A DNA stretch of 64,000 nucleotides from NCBI GenBank assembly GCA_963556495.2, contig OY747705.1:4989501-5053500 (forward strand), written 5' to 3'. This document shows positions 42,633 to 52,847 of the stretch, in pieces (within the stretch, counting starts at the first letter, position 1; every line of letters begins with the position of its first letter). This DNA is from Valencia hispanica (taxonomy: Eukaryota > Chordata > Actinopteri > Cyprinodontiformes > Valenciidae). The notes below the pieces were generated by a model. That model was not told the origin of the DNA, ran no database searches, and worked only from the letters and a program-made list of their open reading frames with translations. The position numbers and the translations under genes were made by a program.

Positions 42633-43991
42633 GTACGCCCTCACCAGGCTGCAGGTCCAGATGGTGTCAGCCCCAGAGTCCTGAAGGCCTGTGCAGAGCA
42701 GCTCTGTGGGATTCTGCAGCACCTCTTCAACCTTAGCTTAACTCAGGAGAAGGTCCCAGTGTTGTGGAAGACATTCTGCCTTGTTCCAGTACCAAAAAGA
42801 ACTCACCCATCAGTCATCAATGACTATAGACCCGTTGCCCTGACATCCCACATCATGAAGGTCCTGGAGAGACTCCTGTTGGCACCCCTGAGTAAGCAAA
42901 CAAGAACATATCAGGACCCACTGCAGTTTGCTTATCGCTGTGGAGTTGGAGTTGAAGATGCCATCATCCACCTACTTCAACCAACCCACTGTCATCTGGA
43001 CAAAGCAGGCAGCACTGTGAGGATCATGTTCTTTGATTTCTCTAGTGCATTTAACACAATTCAGCCTGATTTGCTTTGTCAGAAACTCCTGAAGACACAG
43101 GTGGAGCCCTCAACAATCGCCTGGATCAATGACTACCTGACCAACAGACCACAATTTGTGAGACTGAAGAATTGTGTGTCAAACCAGGTGGCCAGCAGCA
43201 CAGGAGCACCACAGGGGACCGTACTCTCACCATTCCTTTTTACTCTGTACACCTCAGACTTCCAGTACAAATCAGAGACCTGTCATCTGCAGAAATACTC
43301 AGATGACTCTGCAATTGTCGGGTGTATCAGAGATGGACAAGAAGCTGAATACAGAGAGTTGGTGGACCGCTTTGTGACATGGTGTGGAAACAATCGTCTC
43401 ACCTTGAATGTGAACAAAACAAAGGAGATGATTGTAGATTTCAGAAGAAACAGGGATAAGTCAAACACTGTTTCCATCATGGGAGAAGAAGTGGAGGTGG
43501 TTGAGGAGTATAAATACCTCGGAGTTCACCTTGACAACAGACTGGACTGGAGGCGCAACAGTGAAGCCGTCTACAAGAAGGGACAGAGCAGACTGTACTT
43601 CTTGAGGAAGCTTAGGTCCTTCAAGGTTTGCAGCAAGATGCTGCAGATCTTCTACAAGTCTGTTGTGGAGAGTGTAATCTCTTCAGCCGTCATCTGTTGG
43701 GGTAGCAGCATCAGAGCCAGGGATTTAAAAAGGCTCAACAACCTGATAAAGAAGGCTGGTTCTGTTCTTGGGACAACTGTGGAAAATCTGGAGATGATAA
43801 TGCAAAGAAGGATTCTTCATAAAATCAAAAAAATTATGGACAACCCTGAGCATCCTCTTCATGAGACAGTCACACAACAACAGAGCATCTTCAGTCGGAG
43901 GCTTCTTCAGTTTCGCTGCAATACAGACCGCTACAGGAAATCCTTCCTGCCCACAGCCATCATTATCTACAACAACTCCTTAAAGAATTGA
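42633..43991 (+). CDS. L2 reverse transcriptase, 5'-truncated, open
   Basis: About 452 codons without a stop, 410 from the first ATG at 42759. Motifs in order: GPDGVSPRVLKACAEQL, VPVPKRTHPSVINDYRPVAL, FDFSSAFNTIQPDLL, NRPQFVRL, GAPQGTVLSPFLFTLYTSDF, YSDDSAIVG (catalytic), NVNKTKEMIVDFRR, YKYLGVHLDNRLDW and FYKSVVESVISSAVICWGSS. The C-terminal end (RYRKSFLPTAIIIYNNS) matches normal L2 ends. The N-terminal endonuclease is missing, so it cannot move on its own; it is a fossil with an intact frame and no promoter of its own. Confidence 0.85.
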   Translation, partial: VRPHQAAGPDGVSPRVLKACAEQLCGILQHLFNLSLTQEKVPVLWKTFCLVPVPKRTHPSVINDYRPVALTSHIMKVLERLLLAPLSKQTRTYQDPLQFAYRCGVGVEDAIIHLLQPTHCHLDKAGSTVRIMFFDFSSAFNTIQPDLLCQKLLKTQVEPSTIAWINDYLTNRPQFVRLKNCVSNQVASSTGAPQGTVLSPFLFTLYTSDFQYKSETCHLQKYSDDSAIVGCIRDGQEAEYRELVDRFVTWCGNNRLTLNVNKTKEMIVDFRRNRDKSNTVSIMGEEVEVVEEYKYLGVHLDNRLDWRRNSEAVYKKGQSRLYFLRKLRSFKVCSKMLQIFYKSVVESVISSAVICWGSSIRARDLKRLNNLIKKAGSVLGTTVENLEMIMQRRILHKIKKIMDNPEHPLHETVTQQQSIFSRRLLQFRCNTDRYRKSFLPTAIIIYNNSLKN

Positions 43992-44068
43992 TTATATGAG
44001 CTATACCAACACTTAATTTCCCTCTGGGATCAATAAAGTATTTTTGAATTGAATTGAATTGAATTGAA
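42633..44068 (+). mobile_element. L2 (Maui-like) LINE, copy 2, long open ORF
   Basis: A 5'-truncated copy that is open from its first base to the stop at 43991. The 3' end is TTTCCCTCTGGGATCAATAA, AGTATTTTTGAATTG and (AATTG)n. It is closely similar to the L2 at 61874-64000 (minus strand), so both belong to one younger subfamily. It lies inside the THAP transposon. Confidence 0.9.
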
Positions 44069-44224
44069 CCACCTTGCAACGCCCCCTAATTTTGATTACC
44101 GCCCACGTCTCTTCAAAGCCCTCCCTCCCCCACTCCCCGAACAGAAAAGCAGCAGGTCAACAGCAATCAGCTAGCACCTGTGGATAATACTACTATATAG
44201 CTATTTACTTTTCCAAATTGTACA

Positions 44225-44629
44225 ATGCCTTCTTGGAGAAAATGTATCTTTGGATGCCAGGACGACAGCCCTCTTTTTAGTTTTCCCAAAAATGAGGCTG
44301 TTTGTCAAAAATGGTTGAAATTAGTTTTTGGAAACAATCCTCCTCCCAAAAAGATTTGTTTAATTTTCGCCAGCCATTTCACAGAAGATTGCTTCCAGAA
44401 CAAAAGTTTATTTGACTGTGGATTAGTAAGCAAGTTGACGTTGAAGAAGGATGCAATCCCCACTCTCAACAGTATTTCTTCACAGCCAACTTCTTGCAAA
44501 TTTCATACAATTAACGCAACTTTACAGGACCTTTTACCAGTTGTGACTCTCCCTTTCATTATCTTACATTTGACGGCATTGCATGTCATGTACACTCCCT
44601 GTTTCTTATGTGAGAGGGATGGAGAATGA
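44225..44629 (+). pseudogene. THAP-domain transposase N-terminus
   Basis: The start MPSWRKCIFGCQD begins the C2CH zinc finger (two cysteines), FSFPKNEAVCQKWLKL gives the conserved Pro-Lys and Trp, and SHFTEDCF gives the final His region. DAIPTL near residue 77 corresponds to the AVPTIF box. The third zinc ligand, expected as CxxH, is Phe (FASH, a single-base change from TGC to TTC). After residue 80 no catalytic RNase-H-like domain follows. A further exon may lie at 45025-45090, ending at AAG|GTGAGT. Confidence 0.75.
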
Positions 44630-45252
44630 AACATGTTACATTTTCATTTTGCCAATGTAGGTGCTATGGGGTACAGTTTCCTCATTCCAGCTATGAAAAT
44701 CCATCACCTGTTGGTGAAATTTGCCGTTTTGAATCCAAAATGGGTCACCTACGTAATTCGTGTATGTCGTATGAGAAAATGATCAGCTGTAAATAGGGAC
44801 GCAAAGACGGCAGCAGCCAGCAGCAAGTTTTCAGGAGAGCAGTTTTTATGTGAATGACAGGAGCTGTACTTTCAATTACTTTTTAGATCAGCTGAGTTAT
44901 TTAGGATTAAAAACTGTTTCGACCAACCTCAAGGCGAGTTTCCAATTAATTTTCAAGTGATTGGCAAAACATAAACCAAAATCACACATAAAAATATTGC
45001 AACTTTAGTTGCAACTTTTCAAGATGCTGCTGTACGGTAATGCTTTGTGCCCATGTGGAGAATGTTGTGATGACCTTGAAGACAGCATGTCGAAGGGTGA
45101 GTGTCTGAGGCTCTTAAAGAGACATGCGGCTAATTTCAAGTTAGTTTATATTATTTACTGAACTTACGGATCAATTGACGGTAATATTATGGCTGTACTG
45201 TACCATAGAATTGTTCTGTCTGCCTGAAGAAAACGTGCCACTGCCCCTTTAA

Positions 45253-45813
45253 ATAAGATGATCACAGGAGGATCATCCAGTGTCTCTGCTTAATTTGCTA
45301 CTCCACACTTTCCTGGTGCAACCTGTGACATCTGTGCTTTGTGTCTTACCTTTATATCACAAGAGTTCCAAAACCCAATTGTAACCCAGTAGATAAAACA
45401 TCCCTTTTTATCTCCTTGTATTTGTATCAATGCTCTTTCACACTTTTATTTTGAAAAATGTTCATTTCAAAAACAGGAAGTGGGATCCTCTTTCTTACTT
45501 TATTTTCCTGTCTCATGGTCACAGTAGGTGATAATGACTCATTTGTTAACATAAATTTTAGTCTTGCCTTCCAAGTGGGGGACCAAATCATGTATGACTT
45601 CACTGTCTTTTACAATTTAAGAATGAGAGTGACAGTATGTTGTATGTTCGTGCAGAACTATATGGGTTGTCTTGTTGATGGGAGTATGAGTAACAGAGGC
45701 TTTGTGGCTGTGTCCACTGCTGTGTTTGTGCTGATGTTGGTCAAGTTTTTTCTTGCCAATGAAGAAAACTAGATTGGATTCTCCCTTGATGAGATGGTGA
45801 AGCTGTGCCCAGA
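45253..45813. other. Unassigned; one 104-codon frame
   Basis: The plus frame at 45458-45772 starts with a hydrophobic stretch and ends with another. I do not recognise it, and no neighbouring exon or signal supports it as a gene. Confidence 0.25.
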
Positions 45814-45829
45814 ACCAAACTGAACCTTT

Positions 45830-46251
45830 TTTTTTTTTTCACGTTTTTTTTCCCATTATGTATCTCCCAGTGCTCCTACCCTAGGGGTCCAGTCCTGGGG
45901 TTTTGCTCTCCCTCTGCCAGCCCCGGGATGGCCTCGCACTGAAACCCAAGCCTCCTTCATGCTTGGGGAGTGAGCAGGCCCTTCTTTTCACCTGATGGGC
46001 TGGGGTTTCCCCGGCTGGACGTAGCGTGTGGAAGGAGCACGTTATTCCAGCCAGATTCTCCTCAACCCTTCAGGCGCCCCGGCTGGCCAGGAGGAGGCAG
46101 TATATAGCCCCAGGACTAGTTCATGTTTTGTTGGAGTAGCTCACATTAGGTGCTCAAGGGAACACGGGAGAACATGCAAACTCCACACAGAAAGGCCCTT
46201 TCGCCAAGCCCACCCAGGGTGTGGGTGCCAATGATGCGGGGGAACAAACAC
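45830..46251 (-). mobile_element. Poly(A) retroposon, copy 2, 16-bp TSD
   Basis: ACCAAACTGAACCTTT at 45814-45829 and again at 46252-46267. On the minus strand the element starts with GGCCTTTCTGTGTGGAGTTT and GCATGTTCTCCCGTGT, contains the block shared with 10296-10568, and ends in a poly(A) of about 14. The long duplication and poly(A) tail show target-primed reverse transcription. The 422-bp body has no coding frame. Confidence 0.88.
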
Positions 46252-46267
46252 ACCAAACTGAACCTTT

Positions 46268-47194
46268 GTTTAAAGAGCATCGATCTTTTCTCCAGAGCAA
46301 AGACCAAAGTGATAAAAACTCAAACCGCTGAACAGAGAGAGCGAACTAAAAATACATTTTGACTTGACTAACAACCAAAAGGACAAACGGAAATATTGAG
46401 CTAAATAGGACTGGGGTTTTGATATTCATATGCTGGCTAGTTCTTGCTGTTATATTTGTTATTATATATATTTTTATTTTTTTCATTCTCACTTCTTTCT
46501 TTTAACAAAATAACTATTATTCTTTCTCCTTTCATGCCTCCAGTCATTTGATTTCACATTAACCGTAGTTCCTATTGTGATCCTGTTAAAACCTAGCAAT
46601 TGGTCTTTACTTTTGATTTATCCTAGACTACTTAACGTGAGCCAGGGCTTACACAATCTTACATCTCATTGTCATCATGACTCTGTGACCACCTGCTGAG
46701 GTGGGTCAGAGACTTAGTATTGGTGCATTAACTTGACTTGATTCAGAACCCTCAACTGAGTTGTTAATCGCACACAAAAAAAAAAAGTTCACACTTCAGT
46801 GCCCACTCCCAGTTATTACGCCATTATTATTTTCATTTTATGCAATTCCAAAACAGCATTTGTTATTACAATAAGCACATTACCGAGCTAACCGTAGTTG
46901 GTAATCATGTTGTGCCTTCAGATTTTAACAGCTTTGACCCTTCGGTGGAGTTAAATTTTCATTGGATCTTTCTGAGGACAGATGGACTTTAGACATGTCC
47001 CGTGAAGGCTTTGCTATCCAAGAGTTAGCTGAGCTGAGCTGCCATGAACTAGGTGTTTACACCTACACTGTTATATACTTGAATGGTACCATAAGTTATG
47101 TCAAGTTGTGAATTTTCAGCGGTGGATTCATCCATCTATTGCAGGGTTGGGGAGGGGCTAGTGCCTACTTTGAGCTGTCAACTGTTAAATGGCC
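46268..47194. other. Intergenic stretch, nothing recognised
   Basis: AT-rich with a short poly(A) near 46777. No coding, LTR or inverted-repeat signal. Confidence 0.4.
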
Positions 47195-47196
47195 TA

Positions 47197-48740
47197 CAGA
47201 GGGGGCAAAAAGTATTTGGCAGTCACCGATTGTGCAAGTTGTCCCACTTAAAAGATGAGAGAGGTCTGTAATTTTCATCATAGGTGCACTTCAACTGTGA
47301 GAGACAGAATGTTAAAAAAAAATCCAAAAAACACACTGTATGATTTTTGAATAATTTATTTTTTTCATGGTTACCTTGGTTGGCAATTACAGAAGTCAAA
47401 TATTTCCTGTAGGTCTTGACCAGGTTTGGACACACTGTAGCTGGTATTTTGGTGCATTCTTCCATGCAGATCTTTTCTAGAGCTGGGATGTTTTGGCTCG
47501 TGGGCAAGACAGATTTTCAACCCCCTCCACAGATTCTCTTTTGGATTGAGTTCTGCTGACTGGCTAGGCCACTCCAGAACTTTGAAATGCTTTTTAACAC
47601 AGCCACTCCTTCGTTGCCCAGGCGATGTGTTTGGGATCATTGTCACACTGGAAGATCCAGCCATGTTTCATCTTCCATGCTTTTACTGATGGAAGGAAGT
47701 TTTTGGCAACTCGGTTCCTGAACTTCAAAATGTTAAGATTTGTAAATAATTGGAGCTGTTGGCTAACAATAAGATTTCCTACAAGTGATTCTTATAGCTC
47801 TTTTGCAATTGAAATATAGAATTAGTATTTGTTTTATAAGTATTTCCTCAAACCTCAATAAAATATGTAATGTAAGACACTATTAATGAATGATATAAAA
47901 TAATTTAATCAATCAATTAGAGAATCGTAGAAGATAGTTCTATTTTGGTCTCATCTGAGCACATGGCATTCTCCCAGTCCTCTGAATCATCCAGATGGTC
48001 TCTGGCAAACTTTACATGGCCCAGACATGTGCTGGTTTAAGGAGGGGGACCTTTTGAGGACTGCAGGATTTTAATCCATGACAACGCAATATGTTAATGG
48101 TAACCTTTGTTACTATGGTCTCAGCTCTCTTCAGGTTGTTGACCAGTTCCCCCTGTGTAGTTCTATTTCTTTACCAATCTAAATCATGTGTTCCCCACTA
48201 GGTGATATCTTGCATGGAGCCCTAGGTCGAGGGAGAGTGTCAGTGATCTTGAATTTATTCAATGTTCTAATAATTGCTCCAACAGTTGATCTCTTCTCAC
48301 CCAGCTGCTTGTCTATTGTAGATTGGCTCATCCCAGTCTTATATAGGGGTACAATCTTGTCCTTGGTGTCCTTAGACAGCTCTGGTCTTGGCCATGGTGG
48401 AGGTTGGAGTCTGACTGTTTGAAGGTGAGGACAGATGTCATTTATGCAGATAATGAGTTCAAACAGGTGTCATTAATACAGGTAAGAGGTGGAGGATAGA
48501 AGAGCTTTATAAATAAGTCTGTGAGGGCCAGAATTCTTGCTCTTTTGTAAGTAGTAATTATTTTCTTCACCATAATACAAATAAATTCTATAAAATTTAA
48601 ACAATGTAATTTCCTAGATTTATTTTACATTCTGTCTCTCAGTTGAAGTGCACCTATGATGAAAATGACAAACCTCTCTCATCTTTTTAAGTGGAACAAC
48701 TTGCACAATCGGTGACTGCCAAATACTCTTTGCCCCACTG
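47197..48740 (-). mobile_element. Tc1-like transposon with both ends (1544 bp)
   Basis: TA at 47195-47196 and 48741-48742 borders CAGAGGGGGCAAAAAGTATT and its near-complement ATACTCTTTGCCCCACTG. About 120 bp of terminal repeat matches at both sides (TGTCTCTC, AGGTGCACTTCAACTG, CTTGCACAATCGGTGACTGC). The minus strand carries broken transposase. About 47700-47940 is AT-rich sequence that replaces the middle of the catalytic domain, so the copy is dead. Confidence 0.92.
47371..48440 (-). pseudogene. Tc1 transposase remnant
   Basis: C-terminal sequence reads [20 protein letters not shown] then [20 protein letters not shown] (47400-47590), matching the SPDLNPIENLW motif that carries the last acidic residue. 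N-terminal helix-turn-helix sequence can be followed in broken form at 47940-48440. The centre is lost. No open frame spans more than about 97 codons. Confidence 0.85.
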
Positions 48741-48742
48741 TA

Positions 48743-48885
48743 TACTTGTATAGCACTCCTGAGGACCCCAAAGTGCTTCACACTACATTCAGGCAGTCAT
48801 CCATTCACCCACTGGTGATGGTAAGCTACAAGGGTGGGCTGGTGTTGAAATTCAGCCCAGCAGCTTGGTTGGAGAGGCTTTTTAT
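48743..48885 (-). mobile_element. SINE/LINE tail family, copy 2
   Basis: TACTTGTATAGCACTCCTGA, CCCCAAAGTGCTTCACACTA, TTCACCCACTGGTGATGG and AAGCTAC follow the order seen in the copy at 35487. It directly abuts the Tc1 target site. Confidence 0.6.
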
Positions 48886-49751
48886 CTGATTGCTCAACGG
48901 ATGCAAGAGAAACCACAATTTTTACAAAAATACTTATGTTGGTAGTATAACAACAAAATAATGTTTTTACACTACCAATAACATGTTTAAGGTAATTATA
49001 GGCTAATAATATGTTTTATGTTGTCACAAACAGAGGTGGGTCTATTACTCGAGTAGTTCTTTGAAAAAAGAAATTACTTTTAGGAGAAGTTTTAATGCAC
49101 CAAACCTTTTACTTTTACTTGAGTACAATTATCATGAAGTATCGATACTCTTTCTTGTGTAAAATGTCTGGATCCTCTACTTACTCCGAGTAATTTCATA
49201 AAATCAAAACAAACATGTTTTAACAAAAAATGCACCAGACAAGGACACAAACCTACAGTTTATGATAAAGTGAAACCTCTTGTTTATACTGAAGCCTTGA
49301 TGTTGTAATGTTATTTTCTAGCTGATGAGCCATTTGGAGATCAATTAAATATATGGTAAACACTATACATTGTCACTGATACCCTGTTCATTCTCAGATT
49401 ACCTATTGTAAGAATTAATATAATACTTTTTATAAAATAAAAAAATTATTTGAAAAACTCTTTTTTCTGCTTTAAATTTATGTGTTAATTATATTTGTGT
49501 TTTAATTATAGTACTTTATAAAATAACAGAATTTGCAGATACTTATATTTTTTGTATGCCTGATGAAAACATAAATAAGCAGTGCCAATAGAACTGATTT
49601 GATGTTCTGATCAGGTATTCAGTATTTGAGTAGAAGTTTTGTGATTTTTACTCAAGTAAATTCTTGGATGGCTACTGTTTAGTGCTACTATTCAATTCAG
49701 TTTATTTTTCAATTCAGTTTATTTATATAGCGCCAATTCACAACAGATGTC

Positions 49752-50239
49752 GGGTGTTTCTCAATGCCAAGGAACCTCGCCTTGATACCTTGGTCCCGCC
49801 CCGGTTGCCTAGGAGACACGTCATCAGGGACCGCCAAGGCGTGTTCCAATGTTCATGTGCTACCGAGGCGTCTGTCCTCCGTTTGTCTGCCGTTCAGCTA
49901 ACTGACCAAGGATACATGGGAGGTTCCTTGATGCCTTCCCTCAGTCAAAAATTTCCCAGAATACATCGCAGTATTTTCGAAGTTGCAGCTTCAGGTACTA
50001 ACTCGCTTTCACATTTGTTTTAACCAATATATGCACAATTAAAAAAGTAAAACTCTCGTTATACATCTGTATTGAAACTTATACGTATAAAATATAACAA
50101 TGGGCGGTCACGTGATGTAAGTCTGTTCCATTTAACTGTTTTCTTTGACCAAGGAAGGACAGTGTCCTCATAAGCAAGGCGCCTCGCCTACCGAGGCATT
50201 GCCTTGGTAGGCGAGGCGCCTTGACATTGAGAAACACCC
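49752..50239. mobile_element. MITE family D (488 bp), TSD GTC
   Basis: The ends are GGGTGTTTCTCAATGCCAAGG and GGGTGTTTCTCAATGTCAAG(G), 20 of 21 matching. The flank GTC is duplicated (49749-49751 and 50240-50242), and the LINE 3'UTR of other copies (7360) shows the empty site GATGTCATCTCAAGG. A 3-bp duplication suggests PIF/Harbinger-like or CACTA-like mobilisation, though the target is not the usual TWA. Confidence 0.85.
50176..50222. repeat. 17-bp perfect hairpin near the MITE D end
   Basis: AAGGCGCCTCGCCTACC at 50176-50192 pairs with GGTAGGCGAGGCGCCTT at 50206-50222 across 13 bases. It ends 17 bp from the element's right terminus. Confidence 0.9.
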
Positions 50240-51347
50240 GTCATTACAAGGCACTTAACAAGAAGTCATTTCAATACATTTATACAAACATTCCAATCAG
50301 TTAAAAAGTTTCCTATTTAAGGAATCCCAGCAGATTGCGTCAGTCATTGGCGTGAGGTTGGGCAGACTTTCCAACCACAGCAATCGTTCAGCAATCCCTC
50401 ATACTGAGCAGGCATGTAGTGACGGTGGAGAGGAAAAAATCCCTTTTAACAGGAAGAAACCTCCAACAGAACCAGGCTCAGTAGGAGCGGCCATCTGCCA
50501 CGACCATCTGGGGGTTGGAGAAGACAGAGCAGAGACACAGAAGGAACAGAAGATCCGATATAAGAGTACTCTCTATGTTACAGAAAGTAAAAAGTTGATA
50601 ACAGGACAGAGTGGATGTTCAGCCACTGGGAGCACCATCCCAGTCGATGCCCCCCGTCCAACAGGGCATTGCAGCCAAGCAGGATACCGGACCAGGTATA
50701 TCTTCTATGGAGAGAAAAACACTGAGAGAACACAAAGTTAACAGTCGAAATAGCAGAATGTACTGTAATACAACTGGAGAGTAGTAGTAGAAAAGGAAGT
50801 AGCAGAGTGAAGAAAATTGGTAAGTCTGTCCTCCAGCAGTCTAAGCCTATAGCAGCATAACTACAGAGCTAGCTCAGGATGACCTAAGCCACTCTAACTA
50901 TAAGCTTTATCAAAAAGGAAAGTTTTAAGCCTGGCTTTAAAAGTAAACAGAGTGTCTGCCTCACGGACTAAAGCTGGGAGCTGGTTCCACAGGAGAGGAG
51001 CCTGATAACTAAAATATCTGCCTCCCATTTTACTTTTAGAAATCCTAGGAACTACAAGTAAACCTGCAGTCTGAGAGCGAAGTGCTCTGTTGGGAACATA
51101 TGAAACAATTAGATCTCTGATGTATGATGGAGCTTGATTATTAAGGGTTTTGTATGTAAGAAGAAGGATCTTAAATTCTATGTCTGTATTTAACAGGGAG
51201 CCAATGAAGGAAAGCTAAAGCAGGAGAAATGTGATCTCCCTTTTTAATATTCATCAGAACTCTTGCTGCCGCATTTTGGATCAACTAAAGGCTTTCAATG
51301 GCATTTTGTGGACTACCTGATAGTAAAGAATTACAGTAGTCCAGCCA

Positions 51348-52847
51348 TTAAGTAACAAATGCATGGACTAGTTTCTCAGCATCACTCCTGTACAGGATGT
51401 TTCTAATTTTAGCAATATTCCGGAGGTGAAAGAAGGAAATCCTAGAAACCTGTTTAATATGGGATTTAAATGTCAAGTCTTGGTCAAAAATAACGCCGAG
51501 GTTCTTTACGTTATTACTGGGGGCCAATTTAATGCCATCTAGATTAAGTGATTGACTAATCAGTTTCTTTTTTAGAACTTCTGGTCCAAAGACAGCAACT
51601 TCTGTCTTGTCAGAATTTAAAAGCAAAAAGTTTAGATTCATCCATGTTTTTATGTCTTCCAGACATGCCTGTAATCTACCCAACTGACTGGATTCATCAG
51701 GATTTATGGATAAATATAGTTGTGGATCATCGGCATAGCTGTGGAAATTTATCCCATGCTGTCTAATGATTCTACCAATTGGAAGTATATATATGGTGAA
51801 AAGAATTTGTCCAAGCACAGAACCCTGTGGAACTCCACAAGTAACCCTTGAGAGTGAAGAAGATTGATCAATTAGATGAACAAACTGGAATCTGTCAGAC
51901 AAATATGATTTAAACCAGCTTAGTACTGTTCCTTTGATCCCTGCAACATGTTCAAGCCTTTCTAAGAGAATATTGTGATCGACTGTGTCAAAAGCAGCAC
52001 TGAGATCTAACAAAACCAGAACAGACACCAGTCCATTATCTGAGGCCATGAGAATATCATTAGTAACCTTCACCAGTGCTGTTTCAGTGCTAGGATGAGC
52101 TCTAAAACCTGACTGAAACTCTTCAAACATCTCGTTACTGTTTAGATGCTCACAGACTTGATTAGCAACAATTTTCTCAAGGATAAGAAAGGAAGGTTAG
52201 ACATAGGTCTGTAATTCACTAAGTCATCTTGATCAAGGGAAGGTTTCTTGAGTAAAGGTTTAATTATAGCTATTTTAAATTCTTGTGGTACGTATCTGTT
52301 TACTAAGGATAGATTCATCATATCCAAAATGGGGCCATGAACCAAATGGAACACTTCTTTAAATAATTTGGTTGGGATTGGGTCGAACATACAAGTTGAA
52401 GGTTTAGATGAGGCTAATATTTTTGATAATTCCGAAAGCTCGACTGAATCAAAACAGCCTAAGCACAAATGAGGTTCTACAGTTCTTTCCAATGCTGCCT
52501 CATTTACTGAGGAAGAAGTAATCATGTTTGGGAGGATGCCAATGATTTTATTTTTAATAGAATTAATTTTATTTATGAAGAATCCCATAAAATCATCACT
52601 GCTAAGAGCTGGGGGAATAGTTGGCTCAACAGAGCTATGACTGTGTAAGTTTGGCAACTGTACTAAAAAGAAACCTAGGATTGATTTTATTCGCCTCTAT
52701 TAATGATGAAAAATATGCTGTTCTAGCTTGTCGAAGGGTCTTCATATACAGCAGTAGACTGTTATTCCAGGTTAAATAGGAATCCTCTAGATGTGTAGAG
52801 CGCCATTTTCTCTCCAACTTCCTAGTATTCTGCTTTAAAGTACGCAA
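51348..52847 (-). pseudogene. Rex-type LINE reverse transcriptase
   Basis: Three frames read in order: an N-terminal RT part with [18 protein letters not shown] (52635-52847), SSDDFMGFFINKINSIKNKI and FKIAIIKPLLKKPSLDQDDL (52142-52657), and the palm (51348-52130) with SGFRAHPSTETALVKVTNDI, LDLSAAFDTVDHNILLERLE, CGVPQGSVLGQILFTIYILP and FHSYADDPQLYLSI. The YADD box is intact. A stop at 51348 (TAA in place of a serine codon) and two shifts end activity. The C-terminal SLHWLPV region is readable as far as about 50930. Confidence 0.9.

Larger units (their letters stand above)
42460..45252 (+). mobile_element. THAP-domain DNA transposon, Kolobok-like, split by L2
   Basis: The ends are TTAAAGGTGGGGTGGCATGT and the complement of TTAAAGGGGCAGTGGCACGT, both starting at TTAA. 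A THAP-domain frame lies inside (44225-44629). TTAA targets plus a THAP transposase are the hallmarks of Kolobok; P elements also have THAP domains but make 8-bp duplications. An L2 LINE (about 42633-44068) sits in the left part. Without it the element is about 1.36 kb, so the transposase is incomplete. Confidence 0.7.

Noticed and set aside
45458..45772. 104-codon frame with hydrophobic ends as a membrane protein gene
   Set aside because: No family resemblance, no exon signals and T-rich composition; kept only as an unassigned stretch.
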